Source: an uncultured Gammaproteobacteria bacterium | GTDB taxonomy: Bacteria; Pseudomonadota; Gammaproteobacteria; Rariloculales; Rariloculaceae | Length of the DNA: 6,913 bases | Reading direction: 5' to 3' | Assembly: GCA_946887385.1 (NCBI GenBank) | Contig: CAMPKU010000222.1 | Location: forward strand, 1 to 6,913 | Shown: piece after piece, positions 1-6,913 of the stretch | Position numbering within the stretch: the first letter of the stretch is position 1 | Layout of the letters: every line of letters starts with the position of its first letter | Translations under genes and position numbers: made by a program | The notes under the pieces: model-generated | Told to the model about the DNA's origin: nothing | The model's database searches: none | What the model saw: only the letters and a program-made list of their open reading frames with translations

Positions 1-744
1 ATCGGCCGCCTGCTCGGCGAGCGCCCGGCGCTCCGGCCGCACGAAACCCTGTACCAGCGGCTGCTCGCTCGCGACGTCGACGAGGCGGAAACCATCATCG
101 TTCGGCAGCGCACCGAGCATGGCGTGGACGCGGCCTGCCAGCTCGTGCTCGACACCTTGCTGGCGCTCAAGCGCGATTTGCAGGCGGATCGTGTTTCCGC
201 GGACGACGGCGCCTTCATTCTCGCGAGCTTGCACGAATTGATTGAGGACCTGCGGAAGGTCGACGCGCCCGCGCCGTACGATGCGGCCTCGGCGGCGCCG
301 GTATTGCTGATCGGTGCGCCGGGCCCGGATCCGCTCGACGCGCTCGTGCTCGAGCTCGCGCGCGTGCTGCTGCGCGAGTCGCCGGCAGCGCTCGAGGTGC
401 TGCCCACCGAGCTGATGACCGGCGAGGCGATGGCGATGATCGAAGCCAAGACGCCGGCCGTCGTGGTCGTGCCGTCGCTGCCGCCCGCCGGGCTCACGCC
501 TGCGCGTCACTTGTGCATGCGCCTGCGTGCACGCATACCGGGGCTGAAAATTGTTGCCGCGCGCCTTGGCGACCCGGAGAGCGAGGTGAAGGAACGCGTG
601 ACGCTGCTCGAAGACGCCGGCTGTGTCGAAGTGCCGGCGTCGCTCGCCGATTTGAAGAGCACGCTCGAGCGAATGGTTCGGACGGCCATCGTGGCCATGC
701 CCGTGCCAACGGAGCAAGCGGCGCGGCGGGCGGCCGGCGAGTAG
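1..744 (+). CDS. AI-2E family (PerM-like) transporter, C-terminal soluble part (5' end missing)
   Basis: The reading frame is open from the first base of the window to TAG at 742-744, giving 247 visible residues of a larger protein. No membrane segment is visible, so this is the cytosolic tail. Two parts can be seen. The first is a helical stretch (about residues 1-85) that includes the LYQRLLARDVDEAE segment at residues 17-30; I recall close versions of it after the membrane domain of proteobacterial AI-2E-family transporters. The second is an alpha/beta, Rossmann-like domain (about residues 100-235) that opens with the hydrophobic strand PVLLIG and has a second strand at AVVVVPSLP. This domain resembles a cobalamin-binding fold, but no DxHxxG corrinoid motif is present. 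An internal GTG at 124 is not a likely start, because family-like sequence continues upstream of it. The family name covers PerM/TqsA-type permeases whose substrates are mostly unproven, so I infer no substrate. The gene ends one base before glgX, which suggests cotranscription. The assignment rests on remembered family sequence. Confidence 0.7.
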   Translation: MGRLLGERPALRPHETLYQRLLARDVDEAETIIVRQRTEHGVDAACQLVLDTLLALKRDLQADRVSADDGAFILASLHELIEDLRKVDAPAPYDAASAAPVLLIGAPGPDPLDALVLELARVLLRESPAALEVLPTELMTGEAMAMIEAKTPAVVVVPSLPPAGLTPARHLCMRLRARIPGLKIVAARLGDPESEVKERVTLLEDAGCVEVPASLADLKSTLERMVRTAIVAMPVPTEQAARRAAGE

Positions 745-745
745 C

Positions 746-2911
746 GTGGTGGCGGACTACACCCTTCGCGAAGGCATGCCGCACTTGCGCGGCGCAGCGT
801 GGGACGGCAACGGCGTCAATTTCTCGCTGTTCTCGGCGCACGCCACGGGCGTGGAGCTGTGTCTCTTCGATTCCAGCGGCGAGCGCGAGCTCGAGCGCAT
901 TGCACTGCCCGAGTACACCGACGAGATCTGGCACGGTTATCTGGAAGGCGCCGGGCCCGGGCTCGTGTATGGCTATCGCGTGCATGGGCCTTACGAGCCG
1001 GAGCAGGGGCATCGCTTCAATCCGAACAAGCTGCTCATCGACCCGTACGCGCGCGAGCTCATGGGCAGTCTCACATGGGACCCGGCTTGCTTCGGCTACA
1101 CGATCGGCTCACCGGACGAAGATCTTTCCTTCGACGAGCGCGATAGCGCGCCGTTCGTGCCGAAGGCCGTCGTCGTCGATAGCGGCTTCGATTGGCTCAG
1201 AAATACGGCACCGCGCGTGCCCTGGGATCGAACCATCATCTATGAGCTGCACGTGCGCGGCTACACGCGTTTGCATCCGGCCGTCGCCGAGCGTCATCGC
1301 GGCACGTTCGCGGGCCTCTGCGCGCCGCAGGTCGTCGACTACATCAAGTCGCTTGGGGTGACGTCGGTCGAGCTGTTGCCGATTCACACCTTCCTGCACG
1401 ACGGCCACCTGCTCGAGCGAGGGCTCAGAAACTATTGGGGCTACAACTCCATTGCGTTTTTCGCCGCACATCCGCGTTATTTGTCCGATCCGCTGCGCGG
1501 CGTGCAGGAGTTCAAGGAAATGGTGGCGCGCTTCCACGAGGCGGGCCTCGAGGTGATTCTCGACGTGGTCTACAACCACACGGCCGAGGGCAACGAGCGC
1601 GGGGCTACGTTGTCGTTTCGCGGCATCGACAATGCGTCGTACTACCGCTTGCTGCCGGACCAGCGGCGCTATTACATCAACGATACGGGCACGGGCAACA
1701 CACTGAACCTGAGCCATCCGCGCGTCATCCAGATGGTTACGGACAGCCTGCGCTACTGGGTGCAGGAGATGCACGTCGACGGGTTCAGATTCGATTTGGG
1801 CACGATCCTGGCGCGCGAGCCGAACGGCTTCGACAACCGCAGCGGCTTCTTGAAAGCGTGCTCGCAGGATCCGGTGCTCGGCGGCGTGAAGCTGATTGCC
1901 GAGCCGTGGGACTGCGGCCCGGGCGGCTATCAGGTTGGCGAGTTTCCTCCCGGCTGGGCGGAGTGGAACGACAAGTTTCGCGATACCGTGCGCGATTATT
2001 GGCGCGGCGAGGCCGGCGCCGGCGCGCTGGCGCAACGCCTGTACGGCTCGGCCGACGTGTTCGACCGGCATGGCCGTCGGCCCCAAGCCAGCGTGAATTT
2101 CGTAACGGCGCACGACGGCTTCACGCTGAACGACCTCGTGTCCTACAACGAGCGCCACAATGAAGCTAACGGCGAAGACAATCGCGACGGCACCGCCGAC
2201 AACCGCTCATGGAACTGCGGCGTGGAAGGGCCTACCGACGACGCGGCCGTGAACGAGCTGCGCCAGCGGCAGATGCGCAACATTTTGGCCACGCTGTTGC
2301 TCTCGCAGGGTACGCCGATGGTGCTCGCCGGCGACGAGTTCGCGCGCACGCAAGGCGGCAATAACAACGCGTATTGCCAGGACAATGAAACGAGCTGGGT
2401 GGATTGGACGCTGGCGGAGACGAATGTCGCGCAAGTGAGATTCGTGAGAAGCCTCACGGCGCTCAGAAGGCGGTACCCGATCCTCCGCCGCAATCGGTTC
2501 CTGTCGACCGAGGTGAACGAGGCCATCGGCGTCAAGGAAGTAACCTGGATCAACGCAAGCGGCGCGGAGATGCGCGACGAGGATTGGGCCGGAGACTCGC
2601 TGCGCTGCTTCGGCATGCTGCTCGACGGCCGCGCACAAGCTACGGGCATCAAGCAGCGCGGCCAAGACGCGACGCTGCTGCTGATCGCGAACTCCCATCA
2701 CGACGTGGTGCCGTTCGTGCTGCCGGCGGCCGGCGAGGACCTGGGCCAAGCGCGCTGGACGCTGCTGCTCGATACGCAATACTCCGAGCCGGCGCACCTC
2801 GCCGAGAACGAGTATGCGGCCGGCGACGTCTACTCGGTGGCCTCGCGCTCGCTGCTTCTGTTGAAACTGCGGTTGCCTCCCGAAGCGCTCGTCTGGAGCG
2901 AACAGCGGTGA
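746..2911 (+). CDS. glgX: Glycogen debranching enzyme GlgX (GH13, TreX-like)
   Basis: This 721-residue cytosolic enzyme hydrolyses alpha-1,6 branch links in glycogen and limit dextrins, releasing linear maltooligosaccharides. The N-terminal CBM48 domain spans about residues 12-105 (GNGVNFSLFSAHATGVELCLFD). The GH13 (alpha/beta)8 barrel spans about 160-600 and a C-terminal beta domain follows. All four GH13 regions can be read: region I D273VVYNH278, region II DGFRFD with nucleophile Asp350, region III IAEPWD with acid/base Glu386, and region IV TAHDG with Asp457. The family signatures YWGYN (230-234) and NNNAYCQDNETSWVDW (from 539) are also intact. The length is typical of proteobacterial GlgX and a little longer than the E. 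coli protein. The start is one of two adjacent GTG codons (746 or 749). ATG at 776 is possible but would trim the lead-in to the CBM48 domain and has purines only one base upstream. The stop overlaps the malQ start. Next to treY it may serve as the TreX-type debranching enzyme of trehalose synthesis. The function is secure; the exact start is not. Confidence 0.96.
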   Translation: MVADYTLREGMPHLRGAAWDGNGVNFSLFSAHATGVELCLFDSSGERELERIALPEYTDEIWHGYLEGAGPGLVYGYRVHGPYEPEQGHRFNPNKLLIDPYARELMGSLTWDPACFGYTIGSPDEDLSFDERDSAPFVPKAVVVDSGFDWLRNTAPRVPWDRTIIYELHVRGYTRLHPAVAERHRGTFAGLCAPQVVDYIKSLGVTSVELLPIHTFLHDGHLLERGLRNYWGYNSIAFFAAHPRYLSDPLRGVQEFKEMVARFHEAGLEVILDVVYNHTAEGNERGATLSFRGIDNASYYRLLPDQRRYYINDTGTGNTLNLSHPRVIQMVTDSLRYWVQEMHVDGFRFDLGTILAREPNGFDNRSGFLKACSQDPVLGGVKLIAEPWDCGPGGYQVGEFPPGWAEWNDKFRDTVRDYWRGEAGAGALAQRLYGSADVFDRHGRRPQASVNFVTAHDGFTLNDLVSYNERHNEANGEDNRDGTADNRSWNCGVEGPTDDAAVNELRQRQMRNILATLLLSQGTPMVLAGDEFARTQGGNNNAYCQDNETSWVDWTLAETNVAQVRFVRSLTALRRRYPILRRNRFLSTEVNEAIGVKEVTWINASGAEMRDEDWAGDSLRCFGMLLDGRAQATGIKQRGQDATLLLIANSHHDVVPFVLPAAGEDLGQARWTLLLDTQYSEPAHLAENEYAAGDVYSVASRSLLLLKLRLPPEALVWSEQR
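2895..2898 (+). promoter_or_regulatory. Ribosome binding site of malQ
   Basis: GGAG lies nine bases before the GTG at 2908, inside the last codons of glgX. It supports the GTG start over the long open frame that continues upstream. With the four-base GTGA overlap it suggests that malQ is translated by ribosomes finishing glgX. Confidence 0.6.
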
Positions 2912-5043
2912 CGCCGCTCGAGGAGCTCGCGCGCCGCTGCGGAATCGCGCTCACGTTCAACGACGGGTTCGGCGCCGAGCGCCGCGTGGCGCCGGCGACG
3001 TTGCAAAGCGTTCTGTCGGCCCTCGGCGTGGACGCGGGCTCCGAGCAGCAAGCCGCCGCGTCTCTCGAGGCGCTCGAGCGCGGCCGGTGGCAAGAGGTGG
3101 TGCCGCCCGTGGTCGTGGCACACGCGTCGAACGTGGCCGTCGAAGTGACGTTGGCCGCGGCGACGCGGGTCGTGTCCTGGCACCTTCAGCTCGAGAATGG
3201 GGCGCAACTGTCGGGAGCCGTGCCGTTCGGGGAGCTGGCGCTCGTGGCCCGCGACGAGGGCGACTCGCGAGCCGGGCTGCGCAAGGAGCGCCGCCGTTTG
3301 CACCTTGGCAACGTCCCGCTCGGCTATCACCGCCTCACGTTGGAGCCGCAGAGCGGCGCCGGCATCGTCGTGGTGACGCCGGGCCGCTGCTTTCTTCCGA
3401 GCGGCGGCGAGACGCACGGGCTCTGGGGCATCGCGCTGCAGCTCTACTTGCTGAAGTCGCAGCGCAACCTCGGTATCGGCGACTTCGGCGATCTCGCCGC
3501 GCTTGCGGCGCCGCTTGCGCAGCGCGGCTGCGACGTGCTGGGTTTGAATCCGCTGCACGCGCCCTTTCCCGACAACCCGGAGCACGCGAGCCCGTATTCG
3601 CCGGCGAGCCGGCTGCTGCTCAATCCGTTGAACATCGACGTTACCGACGTTGCCGATTCGCCGGCCGCCGCGGCGTTGCTCGCCGACGGCGAGGTGGCTG
3701 CAGCCGTGGCGAAGTGCCGCGCCGCTACGTTGGTGGACTACGGCGGGGTGGCGGCGCTCAAGGAGCGAGTGCTGAGGGCAGCGTTCGAGGATTGGCAGTC
3801 GGCCGGCGGCGACACGTCCGGCGAGCTCGCGGCCTTTCGCGCCGCGCGGGGTACGGCGTTCGAGCGGCACTGCCTCTACTTCGCGCTGCGAGCGCAGGTG
3901 CTCGCCGAGAATCCCGCGCACGGCGATTGGCGCAGCTGGCCGCAGCCGTTTCGGGATCCGCGCAGCTCGGACGTGGCGCGTTTCAAGCGCAGCCATGCGC
4001 ACGAGCTGACATGGGTGGCGTGGCAACAATGGCACGCCGACCGGCAGCTTGCCCGCGCCGCGGCCGCGGCGAACGGCATGGCCATCGGCTTCTACCGCGA
4101 TCTTGCAGTGGGCTGCGACGCGGCCGGCGCGGAAACGTGGGCCGGCGGCTCATTGCTCGTGGAGAGCTTGCGCATCGGCGCGCCGCCGGATCCCGGTGCG
4201 CCTCGCGGCCAGGAATGGGGTCTGCCGCCGCCGCATCCGCAGCGCTGGCGTGAAGGCGGCTACGGCAGCTTCGTGGACTTGCTGCGCGCCAATATGCGGC
4301 ACGCAGGCGCGCTGCGCATCGACCACGTCATGGCGCTCGAGCGGCTGTACGTGGTTCCGGCCGGCGCGCCGGCCACGGACGGCACGTATCTCTCCTATCC
4401 AGTCGCGGATCTGCTCGGCCTATTGGCCCTCGAAAGCATGCGTGGCCGCTGCGTGATCGTCGGCGAGGATCTAGGCTCCGTTCCGCCGGGATTTCGCGAG
4501 CGAATGGCCGAAGCGAACGTGCTGTCGTATCGCGTGATGCGGTTCGAGCGTCACGACCAACGCTTCCTTGGGCCGCAGGAGTATCCGCCGCTCGCGGTGG
4601 CCGTGTTCGGCAATCACGATCTGTCGACCCTGCGCGCGTGGTGGGAGGGCGCCGACCTTGCGCTCGCGCGCGAGCACGGCGCGCTGCACGGGCCGGATCT
4701 CGAGGCGGCGCAGCGGCAGCGCGAGACCGATCGCGGCGCGTTGCTCGATTTGCTGCGCGCGGAAGGCGTGCTTGTCGACGGCAGCAGCGCCACGCCTTAC
4801 GACACGCTGTTCGCCGCTGTGCACGCGGTGCTCGGCAGGGCGCGCGCACTCCTCGTGTTGGCGCAGCTCGACGACGTGTTGGGAGAGATCATGCCCGTCA
4901 ACAGCCCCGTCGTGCCGGGTTATGCGAGCTGGCGCCGCCGCTATTCGCAGGGTTTGGAGCAGTTGTCCGCCGAGCCGCTGCTGGCAGCCGCTGCGGCGGC
5001 CTTCGGCGCGCGCGGAGCCGGGTCGCAGCGGGCTGCGTTATGA
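2908..5043 (+). CDS. malQ: 4-alpha-glucanotransferase MalQ (amylomaltase, GH77)
   Basis: This 711-residue cytosolic enzyme transfers alpha-1,4-glucan segments between maltooligosaccharides, turning short chains into longer ones and glucose. The N-terminal region (about residues 1-165), with a helical start followed by beta strands, matches the long E. coli-type MalQ. The GH77 barrel begins near residue 172 (LWGIALQLYLLKSQRNLGIGDFGDL in two adjoining parts). Signatures include GLNPLHAPFPDNPEHASPYSP (begins at 212) and GQEWGLPPPHP. The catalytic residues are Asp472 in RIDHVM (nucleophile), Glu520 in VGEDLG (acid/base) and Asp571 in FGNHDLSTLRAWWEG. The protein ends in a short Ala/Gly-rich tail. 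The GTG start is chosen because family homology begins a few residues after it, it has a GGAG upstream, and it overlaps the glgX stop. The same frame stays open back to about 2404, but that part lies inside glgX and does not look like MalQ. Here the enzyme probably recycles chains too short for TreY. The TGA stop overlaps the treY ATG. Confidence 0.96.
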   Translation: MTPLEELARRCGIALTFNDGFGAERRVAPATLQSVLSALGVDAGSEQQAAASLEALERGRWQEVVPPVVVAHASNVAVEVTLAAATRVVSWHLQLENGAQLSGAVPFGELALVARDEGDSRAGLRKERRRLHLGNVPLGYHRLTLEPQSGAGIVVVTPGRCFLPSGGETHGLWGIALQLYLLKSQRNLGIGDFGDLAALAAPLAQRGCDVLGLNPLHAPFPDNPEHASPYSPASRLLLNPLNIDVTDVADSPAAAALLADGEVAAAVAKCRAATLVDYGGVAALKERVLRAAFEDWQSAGGDTSGELAAFRAARGTAFERHCLYFALRAQVLAENPAHGDWRSWPQPFRDPRSSDVARFKRSHAHELTWVAWQQWHADRQLARAAAAANGMAIGFYRDLAVGCDAAGAETWAGGSLLVESLRIGAPPDPGAPRGQEWGLPPPHPQRWREGGYGSFVDLLRANMRHAGALRIDHVMALERLYVVPAGAPATDGTYLSYPVADLLGLLALESMRGRCVIVGEDLGSVPPGFRERMAEANVLSYRVMRFERHDQRFLGPQEYPPLAVAVFGNHDLSTLRAWWEGADLALAREHGALHGPDLEAAQRQRETDRGALLDLLRAEGVLVDGSSATPYDTLFAAVHAVLGRARALLVLAQLDDVLGEIMPVNSPVVPGYASWRRRYSQGLEQLSAEPLLAAAAAAFGARGAGSQRAAL

Positions 5044-6913
5044 GCGCACCGCTCGCAACGTACAGGCTTCAGCTCAACACGGAGCTTGGCTTTTCCGGCG
5101 CTGCATCGCTTGCGCCGTATCTGCGCCGGCTCGGGATCAGTCACGTGTATTGCTCGCCGATCCTGAAGGCGCGCCCGGGCAGCACGCACGGCTATGACAT
5201 CGTCGCCCACGATGCGCTGAACCCGGAGCTCGGCGATGCCGCGCAACTCGATGCCATGGTGGCGGCGTTCAACGGCGCCGGTCTCAAGATTCTGCTCGAC
5301 TTCGTGCCGAACCACATGGGAGTGACCGGGGCCGACAATCCGCTGTGGCTCGACGTGCTCGAGTGGGGCTCCGACTCCGCGTACGCCGGCTGGTTCGATA
5401 TCGACTGGGAGCCGCATCGGGGCTACTTGCACGAGAAGCTGCTCGTGCCCGTGCTCGGCGATCAATACGGAATCGAGCTCGACGCCGGCAAGCTCGTGCT
5501 CAAGCTCGACGAGGCGGCCGGCGAGCTCGCCGTATGGGCGTACGACCACCACAAGCTGCCGATCAGTCCGCTCACTTATGGCGAGGTATTGGGCGCCGAT
5601 CATGCGACGCTCGAGCGGCTCGGCGACGAGTTCGGCGCCTTAAGGCAGTGGCGGCCGCAAATGGTGCGGCGTGCGGCCGAGCTCAAGCGCGAGCTGGCCT
5701 CGGCCATTCGCGACGACGATGGCGTACGTGCTGCGCTCGCGGCGGCCGTGGAGCGCGTGAACCGCCCCGACGAGGACGGCGTGCGGCGCGCGCTCGATGA
5801 GGTGATTCAAAAGCAGTATTGGCGCGCCGCGCACTTTCGGGTGGCCGGTGACGACATCAATTACCGCCGATTCTTCAACATCAACGATCTCGCCGGCTTG
5901 CGCATCGAGCTGCCAGACGTCTTCGAGCACGTTCACAGTCTCGTGCTCGAGCTCGTGCGCGGCCGCGCCATCGACGGGCTGCGCATCGATCACATCGACG
6001 GCCTCCTCGAGCCGCGCGCGTATCTCGAGCGGTTGCGGGCCGCCCTCGCGCGCGTGGGCGCGCCGAACTGCTATGTCGTCGTGGAGAAGATCCTGGCGCG
6101 CGGCGAGGCATTGCCCGAGTCGTGGCCCGTCAGTGGCACCACCGGCTACGAGTTCGGGGCCGCCGTGCTTCAGCTCCTGCTCGATCCCGCCGGCGAAGCG
6201 CCTTTGACACGCCTCTACCGCGAGCTTACCGACGAGCGAGAGCCGTTCGCCGACGTGGTTTACGCCGCGAAGCAGAAAATCATGCGCAACGAGATGGCTA
6301 GCGAGGTCAACGTGCTGGCGCGCGATGCCGCGCGCGTGGCGCGCCAGAACCCGCGAACCGCGGACTTCACACACGGCTTGCTGCGCACGGCGCTGCGCGA
6401 GCTCATCGCCAGCTTCCCCGTGTATCGAACGTATGTTGACGGCACGGGCCGCTGCACGGACACCGACTTGAAGCACCTAGACGCGGCTTGTGCAGCGGCT
6501 CGCCGCCGCGCCCAGGAGCTCGATCCGAGCGTGTTCACATTCCTCGAGCGGCTGCTGTCGGGCAAGCTCGTGGAAGCGCCGCGCAGCGGCTTCAGCCGCA
6601 CGGCAGTGCTGCGCTGCGCGATGAAAACGCAGCAACTGAGCGGCCCGATCATGGCCAAGGGTCTCGAGGACACGGCTTATTACCGCTACAACCGTTTCAT
6701 CGCACTGAATGAGGTGGGCAGCGAGCCGCATCGATTCGGCTGCGGAGTGGAGGCGTTCCACGACGCCAACATAGCTCGCGCGCGACAATGGCCGCACTCG
6801 CTGTCCGCAACGGCAACGCACGACACGAAGCGCGGCGAGGACACGCGCGCGCGTCTCGCCGTGCTTGCGGAGCTGCCTGCCGAATGGGCCGAGCAGGTTC
6901 GGGAATGGCAGCG
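5040..6913 (+). CDS. treY: Maltooligosyltrehalose synthase TreY (GH13), 3' end missing
   Basis: This cytosolic enzyme isomerises the reducing-end alpha-1,4 link of a maltooligosaccharide to alpha-1,1, forming maltooligosyltrehalose, the substrate of TreZ. The first 624 residues are visible and the frame has no stop before the window end. The N-terminus is typical: TYRLQLNTELGFSGAASL (from residue 7), then SPILKARPGSTHGYD (39-53). GH13 region I is D87FVPNHMG, region II is DGLRIDHIDGL with nucleophile Asp317, region III is VVVEKIL with acid/base Glu349, and region IV is ATHDTKRGED with Asp595. The family signatures DDINYRRFFNINDLAGLR (from 271) and KGLEDTAYYRYNR (540-552) are intact. A charged helical segment (about residues 195-265) precedes the YRRFF motif, as I recall for bacterial TreY. 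The family usually runs to about 750-950 residues, so a C-terminal part is missing only because the window ends. The ATG start fits the family N-terminus and overlaps the malQ stop as ATGA. Any Shine-Dalgarno is weak (GCGGG about 8 bases upstream), so translational coupling is likely. Confidence 0.96.
   Translation, partial: MSAPLATYRLQLNTELGFSGAASLAPYLRRLGISHVYCSPILKARPGSTHGYDIVAHDALNPELGDAAQLDAMVAAFNGAGLKILLDFVPNHMGVTGADNPLWLDVLEWGSDSAYAGWFDIDWEPHRGYLHEKLLVPVLGDQYGIELDAGKLVLKLDEAAGELAVWAYDHHKLPISPLTYGEVLGADHATLERLGDEFGALRQWRPQMVRRAAELKRELASAIRDDDGVRAALAAAVERVNRPDEDGVRRALDEVIQKQYWRAAHFRVAGDDINYRRFFNINDLAGLRIELPDVFEHVHSLVLELVRGRAIDGLRIDHIDGLLEPRAYLERLRAALARVGAPNCYVVVEKILARGEALPESWPVSGTTGYEFGAAVLQLLLDPAGEAPLTRLYRELTDEREPFADVVYAAKQKIMRNEMASEVNVLARDAARVARQNPRTADFTHGLLRTALRELIASFPVYRTYVDGTGRCTDTDLKHLDAACAAARRRAQELDPSVFTFLERLLSGKLVEAPRSGFSRTAVLRCAMKTQQLSGPIMAKGLEDTAYYRYNRFIALNEVGSEPHRFGCGVEAFHDANIARARQWPHSLSATATHDTKRGEDTRARLAVLAELPAEWAEQVREWQ

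Noticed and set aside
524..535. Perfect 12-base palindrome TGCGTGCACGCA, possible operator
   Set aside because: It lies within coding sequence more than 200 bases before glgX, is not repeated in the window and has no promoter elements nearby that I can support.
513..1361. Open frame on the + strand spanning the transporter/glgX junction (282 codons)
   Set aside because: The product is Arg/Ser/Ala-rich and without motifs, and both genes it crosses are supported in another frame.
1109..2158. Long open frame on the - strand inside glgX (349 codons)
   Set aside because: Its product is low-complexity and rich in Arg, Ala, Val and His with no recognisable motif, and it is opposite a gene with complete catalytic motifs. 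Long antisense frames are expected in GC-rich coding DNA.
2404..2907. Possible GlgX-MalQ overlap or extended MalQ N-terminus, because the malQ frame is open from 2404
   Set aside because: The upstream translation is Arg-rich shadow sequence of glgX and does not resemble MalQ. MalQ homology begins just after the GTG at 2908, which has a GGAG upstream.
2830..4035. Long open frame on the - strand across the glgX end and malQ (401 codons)
   Set aside because: It is an Arg/Ala/Gln-rich translation with no domain signature and is fully explained as a shadow of malQ codon bias.
4056..4071. Perfect 16-base palindrome made only of G and C
   Set aside because: It falls in a run of alanine codons in malQ (GCC/GCG alternation), which produces such palindromes by chance. 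No stem-loop context or T-tract follows.
5940..5957. Repeat of the CTCGTGCTCGAGCTCG string also seen near 343
   Set aside because: Both copies encode the same short peptide pattern (LVLEL) with the preferred codons of the genome, so this is codon bias and not a repeat element.
5640..6476. Open frame on the - strand inside treY (278 codons)
   Set aside because: It lies opposite the conserved TreY motifs and has no recognisable family features. It is a GC-driven shadow.

Overview
The window is a GC-rich, gene-dense stretch of bacterial DNA, about two thirds G+C by eye, with strong G/C preference at third codon positions. It has no intergenic space longer than one base. All four genes are on the + strand. 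Their sequence character (a GlgX-type debranching enzyme, an E. coli-like long MalQ, a proteobacterial-style long TreY) suggests a high-GC member of the Pseudomonadota. I cannot name the genus from this sequence alone.

Layout. Positions 1-744 hold the 3' end of a gene that started upstream. It matches my recollection of the soluble C-terminal tail of AI-2E-family (PerM-like) membrane transporters. After one base comes glgX (746-2911), a glycogen/maltodextrin debranching enzyme of family GH13. It overlaps malQ (2908-5043), a GH77 4-alpha-glucanotransferase, by four bases (GTGA). malQ in turn overlaps treY (from 5040, running off the window end) by four bases (ATGA). TreY is maltooligosyltrehalose synthase, GH13. 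The catalytic residues of all three enzymes can be read directly and are intact.

How the genes work together. GlgX removes short alpha-1,6 branches from glycogen and yields linear maltooligosaccharides. MalQ reshuffles glucan chains and can rebuild longer chains from short ones. TreY converts the reducing-end alpha-1,4 linkage into an alpha-1,1 linkage. A TreZ hydrolase, not seen in this window, would then release trehalose. The cluster therefore encodes most of the TreY-TreZ route from glycogen to trehalose, with the genes packed for translational coupling.

I see no RNA gene, mobile element, CRISPR array, terminator or convincing promoter. The window looks like the interior of one operon. 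I found no clearly new system. The points most worth a second look are the transporter-like gene joined to the operon and the absence of treZ between glgX, malQ and treY.
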